Program-made: the position numbers and the translations under genes
Shown here: one piece after another, positions 49,913 to 61,632 of the stretch
Numbering within the stretch: the stretch's first letter is position 1
Layout: each line of letters starts with the position of its first letter
The notes under the pieces: generated by a model
Databases searched by the model: none
The model's input: only the letters and a program-made list of their open reading frames with translations
Told to the model about the DNA's origin: nothing
From: Sambucus nigra
Lineage: Eukaryota; Streptophyta; Magnoliopsida; Dipsacales; Adoxaceae
NCBI GenBank assembly: GCA_949130495.1
Contig: OX422207.1
Coordinates: 837,625,573-837,689,572 of the forward strand
DNA: 64,000 bases
Direction: 5' to 3'

Positions 49913-50770
49913 GCAACTTCTGTATACCGATAGCTTGATTCTTGGTTGTTATGCATATCATTGGATCCCTCTTTGTCTGTGGTTTGAGGATTGACATTTT
50001 TATGGCTAGAGATCTTAATGTCAAGCATTACCTTGTGGATGGGAAAAATTGAAAGTAATAATATTAACTGCAAATCACAATTAAGTGATAATGCCCAATT
50101 AATCATACTACAAAAAATGTGAATCCATTTGAGTACAACATACAACATTTTAAATATGTTATGTTTTTTAACTCTTTTATTATCGTAAGGTTAATGAGTT
50201 TGATGGGTGATCAATAAAATGTTTAAAATAAATATAGGTCCATAACTTGGTATATGGCTTAGATTGACTTCCAATACTATGTGAGAAGAAGTAATGTTTC
50301 ATGTTGTACATTTATTAATGTTAAATTTTTTCCCATTTTCAGTGACTTTTTTATTACATAGTTAATATGTGTTGAATGTTTATTATTTTTTTATAAGTTA
50401 TAAATGTGTATTAAAAATTGCAGATTAAAGAGAAAAAGAACATATGTATTGTATGGTGGATTTTAGTTTCAATGTGAATTAAAACAACGCATAGCTAATG
50501 TTGTTCACATTTAAAAATAAATAAGAAAAAAGATTGAATTTTTTCGTACAGTATAGTCACTCTAATTGTAAGAAATTGATTTCCCAGATTAAATCATAGT
50601 AGGTTGTATTTATGAAACAGAAGCAGAAAGTGAGTTATGCAGTATGTTATATTTATGAAAGATGCATATATTTTACACAGTTTGTGTATATTGTACTTAC
50701 CTGAGGATCAATCATTTTAGTGTACTTAATATGAGTTTTCGATTTAGATGTTCCCGTGATCTGCTGAAAC
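49913..50770 (-). pseudogene. Exon-like fragments of an unrecognised gene
   Basis: On the minus strand a 60-base open segment (about 50702-50761) encoding THIKYTKMIDPQ is preceded by a pyrimidine-AG acceptor and followed by GTAAGT. A second open segment (about 50030-49913), preceded by CACAAG, encodes KISSHKNVNPQTTDKEGSND and runs into the Tekay-like LTR. The two could be captured or relict exons. I cannot name the gene. Confidence 0.3.
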
Positions 50771-51260
50771 ATGCAAAATGCCCGTTAACAATATGTTAAA
50801 CAAATATATATATGATTAATAATATGGAATGATGTCTCAAATCATTGATGTATGTATATGTTCAAAAATAATGTTATGAATAAGTCTAACTCGGAAAACA
50901 AAGATTATTAATCATGTTTGGCAAAAAATGAAAACAGTTAGTAGATTTTACATATCCTACCTAGAGTGAAAAATATGAATGAATAGACACAAAGTAGAAT
51001 TGAAATATTGGAGAATAGCAAGGAACCATTTTTTGAGTTCGTATAGTGATGATTTTGAAACTTTATTAATTGTTTTGGTATTTTTTGGTTTATAATGCAA
51101 TTGGAAAAGTATGTTTTGTAATGGATTATTTTTCTGAGTAGATAACACATACACACAAAAGACATATCTATCTTTTCTTACTTCTAAAACCCAAAATCCA
51201 CATTAACCCATTTCACGAATTTTCTTTCTCAACATTACTCTAAAACAAAACCATATTAAA

Positions 51261-51262
<2 letters not shown>
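50771..51262. other. AT-rich interval, no recognised gene
   Basis: Only short open frames without recognisable motifs. Confidence 0.4.

Positions 51263-51324
<62 letters not shown>
51263..51324. repeat. (CA)n microsatellite
   Basis: About 30 CA dinucleotides. Confidence 0.98.
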
Positions 51325-51325
<1 letters not shown>

Positions 51326-51662
51326 CTACAGATAAACCCGTGAAAGATTACCCTTTACCCCTGCTATCCTACACCTAGCCTAAATCATAGTACAACAAAA
51401 CCCACCACCTAAACATCTACTCACCTAAACCCCATACTCGTAAACCACCTAATCAAAAAAAAGGTGCACACCAAACCACCTATCATCAACTCGAGACACA
51501 TATCAGAACAACCCAAAAACACCCATAGCTTACCCTTAAAAATCCAACACTATTTTGCTTATCTTTTATCCACCAAACTAATATAACCATATAAACCTAG
51601 ATCCCCGAGCCTTCCCCAAAAATCGGACATATCCCCTCCCCTTTTAACCCACTCCCTTACTC

Positions 51663-51693
<31 letters not shown>

Positions 51694-52200
51694 AAAAAAC
51701 ACCCACCAGCAGCTTCAGCCTACACTCCGCCTTCCAACACCTATGTCACACCCCAATAGTCCTATAGTACAACCATACATATTGTTTGTACCTCGTAACT
51801 ATAATCATGTAATACCCAACTACACCATTCCCCTACCAGCTGTTGTACCCATTAAAATTTACAACTTGATATAATAATTTATCCCATATAAAATACGATT
51901 ATCCTATAAAGTCGTTTTACAAAAGATAATTTAGAATAGGAAAAAAATTCTGAGTAAATAATATTCTGAATAATCATAAATATTGTAAGGCTTTATCAAG
52001 TAGGTTACATGTTGGAGATTCTACAATATTAGAAAGAATAATGCTCAAAATATTGCTTGAGTTGTCGTGCGTGGTCCTCAAACTGACCAAACATATCCCA
52101 AAAGTTTTCATTAAATGATTAATGGTAACATTTCTAAACTAAAGTCATTGGTTTATGAATATTTGAAATTTTTTACAACATAATAGAATAATATGCATTT
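51325..52200. other. C-rich then AT-rich interval
   Basis: 51340-51770 is strongly C-rich on the plus strand, like the core of the LTR at 1656-4219, and includes poly-C/poly-A at 51662-51699. I see no gene. Confidence 0.5.
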
Positions 52201-52214
52201 TCAATTGTTAAGTG

Positions 52215-53250
52215 CAGTTTGCATCCAAAGCAAACATATGAAAATACATATGCAAACATGATCGACAATACTTATTCGAGTGGGCTACTGTTCACAGCTC
52301 ATTATTCAATCATCTATGTCTTTAAGGGAAGAGATATAAATGGATGTTTGACACTCAATGGTAGTGGTGAATATGCATAGAAATGGTTATGACCATGTTT
52401 ATAAACTTTATCGCTATTGGAAATCGTGTGAAAACATAACACAACGCTATAAACAATAATTAGTCATGTTTTTTAAAAATGTATTAAGCATCAAAGTAAG
52501 AGACAAAATTACGATTTGCATGATATTAGCAATAATGCGAGTAAACAAACCAAATAAATTACGAAAAGTCTGTGTTAAGTTGAGTTGAACAAGTACATGA
52601 AAAATATATTGTTAAATTATAAACTCCATAAAAAATCAAAAGAAAATGCTATGTATTTTTCAAAAAAATAAAATTAGATACTTTATAGAAATGCACAAAA
52701 TAGTTATTTGATTTTAAAGATATGAAAAGACATATGCATACGTGATGGAGAATATTTGTTCGAAGGAATATTATTCACCACTCCATGACTCGTTATTCAA
52801 TCATTAATGTTTTCGAGGGAAGAGATTTAAATGCATGTTTGGTACTCAATGACAGTGGGTACTGTGCATAGAAATAGTTTTGACCATGTTTATAAATTAT
52901 ATCGCTATTAAAAATCATGTGAAAATGATGATGCAATGCTATAAACAATTATTAGTTATATTTTTTAATAATGTATTGAGCGTTGAAGTACCAGAGAAAA
53001 TTACGATTTGAATGAAATTAGCAATAGTGTGAGTACACAAACTAAAAAAAATACGAAAAGCATTTGTTAAGTTAAGTTGAAAAGTTACATGAAAAATAAA
53101 TTGTCAAATCATAAACTAAAAAAACAAATGAAAATGCTATGTATTTTTCAATAAATAAAAATTGAGTTAGTTGTAGAAATGCAAAAAACAGTTGTATGCA
53201 TGACTCATTATTCAATCATCAATGTCTTCGAGGACTCTCAATGTCCACAG
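52215..53250. repeat. Degenerate tandem repeat, ~0.5-kb units
   Basis: The marker TTATTCAATCAT recurs at 52302, 52793 and 53208, with similar sequence after the first two copies (GAAGAGAT, ACTCAATG, GACCATGTTTATAAA, AAATTACGATTTG). Units are about 490 and 415 bp; the third is cut short. Confidence 0.8.
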
Positions 53251-53686
53251 AGAGATCAACTCGCGAGAGCAATCATGGGGTTATGCCAACGACTTTTTAG
53301 GCTACCTTTCATGCCCAACTTTTGATACAAAACAAATGAAACAATTCCCGATCCTCAAAACTAAGATTTTGGGTTGGCCATTATGAATATTTTGATAGAG
53401 AGGATGCATCTTGCAGCCCTTGCGCATACTAAATCATATTAGGTAGATCAAACGACAAACGTATCGTTGGAAGGTGATTGATTCGATATCGATAGAAATA
53501 ATTCGATCAAAAATCTCATATCCAAAATCTATTCTAAATAAAGGACCTATATTGGAATGCTAGATTAAATTATAATTTCCATACTCAAAGAAACATAAAA
53601 AGTATATTTTCTTAATTTATAAATGCTAATAGAAAATGTAATTTGCACCTAAAAAATGTAATGAAAAGTTGATACCAAGTAACGAT

Positions 53687-55613
53687 TGTGGACATCCCAG
53701 ATCCTCGTCGCGCGGGCGGGCGCGTGCAGGAAAGGATCCTTCGAGTCCCGCGCGTCCCTCTCAGGAGCGCTTCGGCCGACGTCGTTTGAGATGTGGTGTA
53801 GAAATGTAGAGAGATTTAGAGTCGCCAGTCTATTTTACTCAAAACAGACAAAAGAAAAAGGGGAAGCCACCCCGAAGGATGGTATCCAAAGACATACTGG
53901 TGTGTGTGAAACCAAAATGATTCGAGAAGGTTTCGGAGGCTTAGTTACGAAATGGGAAGGTGTTAGGCACCCATTCCACCCTTTCGGTCTCTCATGAATA
54001 TTTGATATTTTCCTTTATATTTCCCCCTGTGATATGTGTGCATGTGTATATATAGAATGGAGGTAGGAATCCTCGACTTATATCATGGAAAGGATAAAGC
54101 GAGTCATCCGTAGGAAGGTATAAGAATAACATTAGAAAAATAAGATTTACGCGATTACCCCTACGTTGATCATTATAATGGAACGATAACGCATATGGAG
54201 TAAAACGGCACTAAGGGCAAGTATATAGAGTATACGAAAAAATGGATTTAGAGAAGATAAAAAATGAGAGAAAAAGTGAGAAAAAGGACTTGAGTCTCAG
54301 GTTTTACCCCGAGACGCCTACATAGCCTATAAAGGCATCAAAGTCCACGTAGTTCGCATACAAAACGAGGGGTGGGGTTTATCTCATAAATCCAAATGAG
54401 GAATCTCTTATTTGTGAGTGTGTGTGTGTGTGTAGAAAAAGTGTTTTAGTTGTGGGAAAAGTGTGGAAAAAGTGTGAGAATCCCTATTTGGAATTTATGA
54501 GCAAACCCTCTTTTTCTTATTTTTTGGGTTTTTATTTATATGAAAATAAGAGATGTGAAATAATACTAAATAAAAAGTATATTAGGATGTGTGAAGTGAG
54601 ATAATAAAAGTGCTAAGTAAGAGAACAAGTTATTGAGAATTTAAGAGAATTTAAGAGAGAGTTTGAGAAAGTTGGACCTTCTTGAAGATCTTGAGCTTGA
54701 TCTTAAATGCTGGAGAACAGCCCTTGCACTTAGATGATGATGGAGAGTGGTTAATTCACCAAGTTTTATGAAAAGGATGATGAAAAGTGGAAGTAAAAAA
54801 GGTATTTGGAAGTTGAAATCACGCTGCCTTCGAGTGAGGTTTCTGGGATTCGCTGAGAGAGATTTCTATCAGATCAGGGCTCCCCTTGAAAATGAGGTGA
54901 AGGCCTCATTTTATAGGCCCAGGGGAGTGCCGATCGGCATTGGCACATTCCTGCCTATCGGTAGCTGCCAATAGGCAGGGTCTGGAACCTGCCGTTTGGG
55001 AGTATGCTTCAGGCTTTTTCAAAAAATTGGCCGCCGAGGGCAAACCGTTGGTAAGAATAGCGCATAGGGCATACCGTTGGAAAGGTAATTCAGAGACCTT
55101 TGAAAGTCCTTTGGACCATTACCGGGTTCGAGAGTTGACTTTGGGTCAAATATGGCTCGAAAGCGTTTGTCAATCCATTGGACGGGGAATCGTGCTGACG
55201 CAAACGAATCGTTCGTCCGTATGGTAAGTCCGAATCGTGCACCGGGCAAACCGTTGGAAAGGTTAGGTTATGTACTTCGACATTCCAAAGAGTTTGACCC
55301 GGTTTGGAGAGTTGAATTTGGTCAATCGGGCCCGGGAAGCATTCGCTGACCTCTCGGAGTCAAACGGATCGTTCGTCCACATGGAAAGTCGGAATCACGC
55401 ACGGGGTGGACCGTTGGAAAAGGGATTCAGTACCCTTTGAAGATTCATTGAGTCCTGGTCGAGATGAAGAGTTTGATTTTTGGGTCAAACTGAGTCGGGG
55501 AGTGCTCGATGGCTTCTAGGTCAGTACTCGGGACATGACCTGGGTTTATAGTGATGAAGGGAGGTACTAGAGACCTAAGGAGAGTTAGGGGGTAATAGAA
55601 TGGGGTGTCTACA
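53687..55613 (-). repeat. 3' LTR of the Tat-type element
   Basis: On the minus strand it starts TGTAGACACCCCATTC at 55613, right after a polypurine tract, and ends GGGATGTCCACA at 53687, so the termini are inverted repeats of each other. Near 53830-53985 is the GAGTCGCCAG ... GGTGTTAGGCACCC block common in Tat/Ogre LTRs. TATA box on the minus strand at 54908-54917. Confidence 0.87.
54908..54939 (-). promoter_or_regulatory. LTR promoter: TATA box with upstream palindrome
   Basis: Minus strand CCTATAAAAT (54908-54917) with the perfect palindrome TGCCGATCGGCA (54928-54939) ten bases upstream. A further inverted repeat, CTGCCTAT ... ATAGGCAG, lies at 54951-54978. Confidence 0.65.
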
Positions 55614-55625
55614 GAGCCCCTCTAC
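55614..55625 (-). other. Polypurine tract of the Tat-type element
   Basis: Minus strand GTAGAGGGGCTC directly before the LTR start. Confidence 0.75.
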
Positions 55626-55789
55626 GGGTGAGTTTGGAATAAATAATGACCGTCGATTAGACACCACATGATGCTTTTAAGGAAGTATGATCGATTCAGA
55701 GGGTCGAGGCCGATTCTGAGGACCTAAGGAGTGTGCTGGGGATGATCAATTCTGTGGGTCAAAGACAAATCTATGGGCTTAGGGTGAAT

Positions 55790-57040
55790 ATATAATAACT
55801 GAGGTTAATTCTGACCTAAGAGTGGTGACAACCGAGGATCGAGGTCAATTTTGACCTAACTCAGGTGACGATCCAAGACCGGGGCCAATTCTGATTCAAG
55901 AGTGGTGAAGACCGAGGACCGAGGTCAATTCTGACCTAACTCAGGTGACGATCCAAGATCGGGGCCAATTCTGGCCCAAGAGTGGTGAAGACCGAGGACC
56001 AAGGTCAATTCTGGCCTAACTCAGGTGACGATCCAAGACCGGAGCCAATTCTGACCGAAGAGTGGTAACGACCGAGGACCGAGGTCAACTCTAACCTAAC
56101 TCAGGTGACAATCCAAGACCGAGGCTAATTCTGACCCAAGAGTGGTGACGAACGAGGACCGAGGTCAATTCTGACCTAACTCAGGTGACAATCCAAGACC
56201 GGGGCCAATTCTGACCCAAAGAGTGGTGACGAATGAGGACTGAGGACCGAGGTCAATTCTGACCTAACTCAGGTGATGATCCAAGACCGGGGCCAAATGT
56301 GACCCAAGAGTGGTGACGACCGAGGGCCGAGGTCAATTCTGACCTTACTCAGGTGACGATCCAAGATCGGGGCCAATTCTGACCCAAGAGTGGTGACGAC
56401 CGAGGACCGAGGTCAATTCTAACCTAACTCATGTGACGATCCAAGATCGGGGACAATTCTGACCCAAAGAGTGGTGACGGCCGAGGACCGAGGTAAATTC
56501 TGACCTAACTCAGGTAACGATCCATGATCGGGGCCAATTATGACCCAAGAATGGTGACGACCGAGGACCTAGGTCAATTCTGACCTAACTTAGGTGACGA
56601 TCCAAGACTGGGGCCAATTCTGACCCAAGAGTGGTGACGACCGAGGACCGATGTCAATTTTGACCTAACTCAGGTGACGATCCAAGACCGGGGCTAATTC
56701 TGACCCAATAGTGTTAACGACTGAGGACTGAGGTCAATTCTCACCTAACTCAGGTGACGATCCAAGACCGAGGCCAATTTTGACCTAAAGAGTTGTGACG
56801 ACCGAGGACTGAGGTCAATTCTGACCTAACTCAGGTGACGATCCAAGATCAGGGCTGATTCTGACCCAAAGAGCGGTGACGATCGAGGACCGAGGTCAAT
56901 TCTGACCTAACTCAAGTGACGATCCAAGATCGGGGCCAATTCTCACCCAAAGAGTGGTGAAGACCGAGGACCGAGGTCAATTCTGACCTAACTCAGGTGA
57001 TGATCCAAGATCGGGGCCAATTCTTACCCAAATAGTGGAT
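55790..57040. repeat. 80-bp minisatellite, about 15 copies
   Basis: Each unit has two related 40-bp halves, GACCGAGGACCGAGGTCAAT... and GATCCAAGATCGGGGCCAAT..., both followed by TCTGACC. Copies vary by a few substitutions and one-base indels. The array lies between the antisense PMD gene and the 3' LTR. Open frames through it are incidental. Confidence 0.95.
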
Positions 57041-57490
57041 AAAGATTGGATTTTGATTCTGCTGGAGAAAGAGCTTTGTGATTTTGATCTGAGCTGGGGA
57101 GCTGATAGTTGGGGAAGCTTTTTAGGAGACCTCGCAAAGGGGGGAACAACCTAATTCAGTGTTGTAAGAGAATTTCGCTGGGGAAGTGATCGGGTGATCC
57201 TTAGAGATCCTCCGGAGCTTTACCGGGAGGAGTTTTACTTGGTTTTTTAAGGATTTTGCTGGGGAAAGAGGGGTTCCATTCGAGGGAATACAAAATTTTC
57301 TTGATGAAAATGGCTTTAAATCCCTCTTGGGATTTTTAGGAATTTTTCGAGGATTTTTTGGGGCTTTCTGGTATTTTTCGGGAATTTCTGTACGAAATTT
57401 AAGGTGGGGTGTCGGTCGGCATGGTGTGAGACATGCCATTCGGTAGTGGTACGAACTTTTGGGCTACCTCGGGAAGGCAAGAGGTCAGTT
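57041..57490. other. Leader region upstream of the antisense PMD gene
   Basis: No gene. A GTCGGTCGGCAT and TGCCATTCGGTAG pair (57408-57447) resembles the promoter module found in the LTR. Confidence 0.5.
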
Positions 57491-57547
57491 CCGATCGGTA
57501 TGGCAGGGGGAGGTGCCGATTGGCATGGCGCTTGGCATCCTATAAAA
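57491..57547 (+). promoter_or_regulatory. Promoter of the antisense PMD gene
   Basis: TATA box CCTATAAAAAG starting at 57539. Palindrome TGCCGATTGGCA at 57514-57525 lies 13 bases upstream and CCGATCGG at 57491-57498. The spacing is close to that in the LTR promoter. Confidence 0.7.
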
Positions 57548-57642
57548 AGAGGGAGAATCCCTTCATTTTTTCACAGCTTCTTTTGCTTTCTCTCTCTCTG
57601 CGATTCTTCTATAAATCGTTCTAGCATTCCGATCTTCAAGAA

Positions 57643-59741
57643 ATGGTCGCCTTTGTGAGCACTGCAGTCCACCGAGAGTGGTTGACCGTTGATGACTGGG
57701 CGAATGTGGATTGGAGGGACAGGGTGCCCCTTGCTTTGGGGAGTGAGAACTCCTTTGATACGTTTGATCCTGTTGCGGATGAACGGACCTTGCTGCGGGA
57801 GCCATCACATCATCTCTCTTCGAGAGTGATTCCTGACGGTTATGTAAGTAACCTGACCTTTGACATTTCTTTCCTTTTGGGTGATTTTTCTTTCTTTCTT
57901 GACTTTTGATGAGACCTTTCTTTTTTCCAGTCTAATATTTCTTTGAAGAACATGCATGCCCATGGGACAACGGGGCTCAAGGATGTCTGGGAGCATCTCC
58001 CACCTGTGGTGCGTTGGATGGTATCCTCCACGGGTTTTGGGCTTATGGCATCGGCGCTGGATGAGACGCCTCGTTCAACAGCGATCTTGTGTGCTTTGGG
58101 AGAGAGGTGGTGGGACACTAACCACACCTTTCATTTCGGCTTCAGGGAGATAATTATGAATCCTGTAGACGTGCAACATCTGCTGGGGCTGGATTATGAT
58201 GGAGAGCAGATAGGGGTGGATCGCTCTTTACGGGTGAGACCGGAGGCGGTGCATGCGGTACTTGGTGATGTGAGGAGGATTGTTTCTGGGGATTATATCC
58301 AGCTGTCCGTGCTGAAGGACGTTCTGTTGGGTAGAGAGAGTGATGTGGAGGACGGGCTACAAGTGAGGCAGATGGCCCAATTATTTATTCTGCTGGTGTT
58401 GGGAGGTTTAATGGTGGCGTCGAGCGGCGACATCGTCCATTTATGGTTTCTTCCGTACCTGAGGATGTTTTTGAACATCCCTTTCTATGATTGGGGGAGT
58501 CTGACCTTAGCGAACCTTTACTCTTCTCTGGATGCATTCAGTTGGTGCTGCCGACAGACCTTTACTGGGGCCACGTACCTTCTTGAGGTATTATTTAGTT
58601 TGTGCATTTATTTTCATGCATTCACATTTTCCTTATGCGTCTCTTTTTATTTACGAATTCAGACGTGGTTCTACGAGGTGATTGGGTGCAATACCCAGCT
58701 GATTGCTTTGAAGGATGACATTGTTGGGGACTTTTGTCGATTGTATTGATGGCGTAAGTCCATTCGGAAGTTGAAGGGATCTTTCTCCCTGGAGGCAGTG
58801 CGTCAGGTCTTGAATGACCTGACCAGTGGTAGGGTAAGACTCTTTCCATTTTAATCTTGGTTTTTGCTCCTTTCGATTTTATATTGATTTATGCTCTCTT
58901 GGAGATTTTCACGTGACCTTTTATCCTTGGGGGACATCCATTGAGGATGTGGGGGCGACTGGGGTGAACGCGTGGATGACGCGTTTGCTGGCATATGAGT
59001 TCGGCCATTCTTGGTACCTTGGGGAGAGGGTGATTTGTCAGATTGCTGAGGAGGAGGTCGTGGTGCCACCCGCGCAGCCTCCTACGTCTATGAGGCAAAA
59101 GCGACTGATGTTGGAGGATGAGAGGATCGCGACGATGATCGGAGAGTCCTACTTGCTATACACCGATACGGCTGCGCCGTATGACTATATGGATTTTGTG
59201 ACGAGCTGGTTGATGGCGCCCAACATATATGATGCACTTCCCTTTCTTCCTACGGGCTCGAGTCGGGTGGTGGGATCTTCCCACAGCGGCGGTGGTTCAT
59301 CGGTATCTACGGCGGTGGCGACCTTGGATGTCCCTTTTGTGAAGTTGCATACTCCTTCGTATAACATCCGACGAGCTGATGGAGGGATGGTGCCTATATT
59401 GCGCCGTCCTCATATGATGAATCCGGAGGAGTTAGGTTTGACAGAGGAGGTCCTTCGACCTGCGGTATATCTTTTTGTTCCTATCATTCTTTTTTTCTGT
59501 TTTGGTCATCCTCCTTTGATACTGATTTTTGTCTTTCTTTGCAGCAAGTCCGGGTGTCAACCACTTGGCTCAAGGACATTAGAGACTGGATATCTTCGAC
59601 GATTGCCCACATTCGGGATGCGGTTCCTGTTCCTTCTTGCTTGGTGCCGTCGGCTTCGTCCAGAGAGGAATCTGGCTCTGGTAGCGGTGGTGCGTCATCT
59701 CGCCGTAGGGGGAAGAGAGCATGTCGCAGGGGTGGAAGCTC

Positions 59742-59745
<4 letters not shown>
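57643..59745 (+). pseudogene. Plant mobile domain (PMD) gene carried antisense in the Tat element
   Basis: Five exons on the plus strand: 57643-57843, 57931-58587, 58663-58833, about 58905-59464 and 59545-59745. Introns 1, 2 and 4 have clear GT/AG borders and keep phase; the fourth exon start is uncertain. PMD hallmarks appear in order: HFGFREIIMNPVDVQHLLGL, QLFILLVLGGLMVASSGDIV, FYDWGSLTLANLYSSL, then TWFYEVI in exon 3. The C-terminus is serine/glycine-rich and then basic (SRRRGKRACRRGG), possibly a nuclear signal. Host PMD proteins such as MAIN and MAIL1 act in the nucleus in transposon silencing and development; the role of an element-borne copy is unknown. A TGA in exon 3 (58747-58749) suggests inactivation unless skipped. 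Confidence 0.82.
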
Positions 59746-59780
<35 letters not shown>

Positions 59781-60270
59781 TGGGTTCGGGATGAGTCCCA
59801 TTGTTTTTGCTTTTTCTTTTTATTTCCTTCATAATTAATGTAACACAAAACACAAATATATGCAATGCAATGGAGTTTTTTTCTTATTAATGATGAATGA
59901 ATTCATGCACGTGTGCTTTTTACTTTACTGCTGAGACCGTAAAAAGGAATATTTTTTTTTGAATTTTTATGAAGGAAAGTTTTTAATTAAAAGGGGAAAT
60001 TATATAAGGAGGAAAAGGGATTTTGAAACTATGTTGAGAATATCAATTTATTTTTATTGAGTTTTTTTATTTGACAAAAGAGGAAAGGAAGGAAATTTCT
60101 AAAAATGGGGGGTTGCCGATTGGCAAGAACCCCGACCTGCCTATCGGTAGTTCAGTCCAGTCCCATCAGTTCAAATCTTTGAATGGTACCCTCTTCAGCC
60201 TTTGGTACCTTGTGGGGTAGGATTCCCTCCAATTTCTCCATGGATTATGTCCCTTGTGAGGGTTTTCAAG
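59746..60270. other. Spacer between the two antisense genes
   Basis: Begins with (GA)n at 59747-59776. The module TGCCGATTGGCA (60114-60125) followed by CCTGCCTATCGGTAG (60136-60150) repeats the LTR promoter sequence. No gene is seen. Confidence 0.7.
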
Positions 60271-60279
60271 TATAAAAAG
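60271..60279 (+). promoter_or_regulatory. TATA box of the antisense DUF7745-like gene
   Basis: TATAAAAAG, 74 bases before the ATG at 60353. The palindrome module lies about 145 bases upstream, farther than in the other two promoters. Confidence 0.65.
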
Positions 60280-60352
60280 GGGTAAGGGTGGAGTGTTTTC
60301 ATCACACCTTTGCATTCTTACCTACTTGTTCACTATCTCTTAGCCTTGCAAG

Positions 60353-61632
60353 ATGGCTCTCCCTGGTAGCACCGAGTTTTCTAACTAACTCGAAGCCTTG
60401 GAAGCTATGTGCTCTTATAATGTCGACTATGATGCTTTCAACATGGGTCGAGTCTCCTTGTGGCACAATCGGCCTATTGAGTGGAACGTGCTGATGGCGG
60501 CGGTACAATTCTGGTACCCCGAAGACCATGTATTCCGCTTTGGGTTGGAAGAAGTTTGTCCTGCCTACGAGGAATTTTCTGTCATGCTGGGTGTAAATCC
60601 CAGTGCTGCTGCGGCTTTGACCGAATTTTCCCATTCTCCCAGGGATTTGTTGGTCAGACTTCTTCGCATTTCGCCATCGACGGCTAGATCATTGGTTGCT
60701 GCAGGAATTATCTCCCTCCCGGCGATGCTGTAGTCCATGCATTTGCGAGACGTAGGTGATGCTGGCTATGATGGAGCCGTTGTTTTGGGTCTGGTTTCCA
60801 AATTACTGCTGGTGACTGGGGAGGTGAAAGTGGACCCACAACTTGCATCCATTACCTCGTGGATGTCATTCCTGCGGTGGTAATACTGGTGGAGACCCTG
60901 AATGGCCTGGATGCCTGGAGAGAAGGCCATTCTGACTTTTTGAGGGGTAGCCCTGTGATGCTATTCATGTGGTTGTCTGAAAGATTTTGCTTGGCGACTC
61001 CTCCATAGTGTCCCTTGTCAGCCATACCCAACTTCTTTTCACGCTACTTCATCAGCGTTGGCCTTTATGTTGAAAACTGAGAGAATTGGCTTATGGAGCA
61101 CGGGGCTTGTGGGTTGTATTGGTCAGTGCCTTGGTGGGGACAGTTGCAACCTGTTCTGGATCTAGGACAGTATTCATATGTGCGGCTGGTTGGTCTCAGA
61201 CAGAGCTCTTTTTATTTCCCTTGGCGGCTTTTGCGCCAATTCGACTGGGCGCAGGTCATGCCCCTTCGGACCTCAAATTTCTTTCCGGTAGAAGATTTAA
61301 CTGAGCATCTGCGTCTATTGCTTGGGTCTCTGAGGGAAAATCGGCGTCCGTCGACTCGTCCTTCTCAGTCTGTCAGGAGGGTTTGGCATGTCCCCAAAGA
61401 TTATATGAAGTGGTTGTGGAGGAAAGTAGTCAGCAAGATGTTGGCAGTGGAGACTGGACAAAGATGGTTTGTTTTATCTAACACCATGGAAGGGGGTGTT
61501 GTGGTCTTTTCGAAGATGGTTAAGGCTCATCAATCCATAGAATGTTTACGACACTCTATTCAGGCAGGGGAAACTTGGGGGCCTCAGCATGTAGATGATG
61601 AGGGTGCAGGATCCTCTGGTAGCTGTGGGTAG
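60353..61632 (+). pseudogene. DUF7745/PMD-related gene, broken, antisense in the Tat element
   Basis: ATG at 60353 gives MALPGSTEF and then an early TAA (60386-60388). The same frame continues with RVSLWHNRPIEWNVLMAAVQ, FWYPEDHVFRFGLEEV and YEEFSVMLGV, the pattern of the plant DUF7745 family related to PMD. After a stop near 60731 the similarity continues in another frame (VDVIPAVVILVETLNGLDAW), with further stops near 61007 and 61078. The last part, 61093-61632, has VGLRQSSFYFPWRLLRQFDW and a basic, tryptophan-rich end. No introns are evident. Function is unknown. Several breaks make a full protein unlikely. Confidence 0.7.

Noticed and set aside
53686..53997. Open frame of 103 codons at the LTR end
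   Set aside because: Lies in the GAGTCGCCAG-type LTR block, which is non-coding in Tat elements.
55790..57040. Regular repeats that might suggest a CRISPR array
   Set aside because: Units abut without unique spacers, and the surroundings are a plant retrotransposon.
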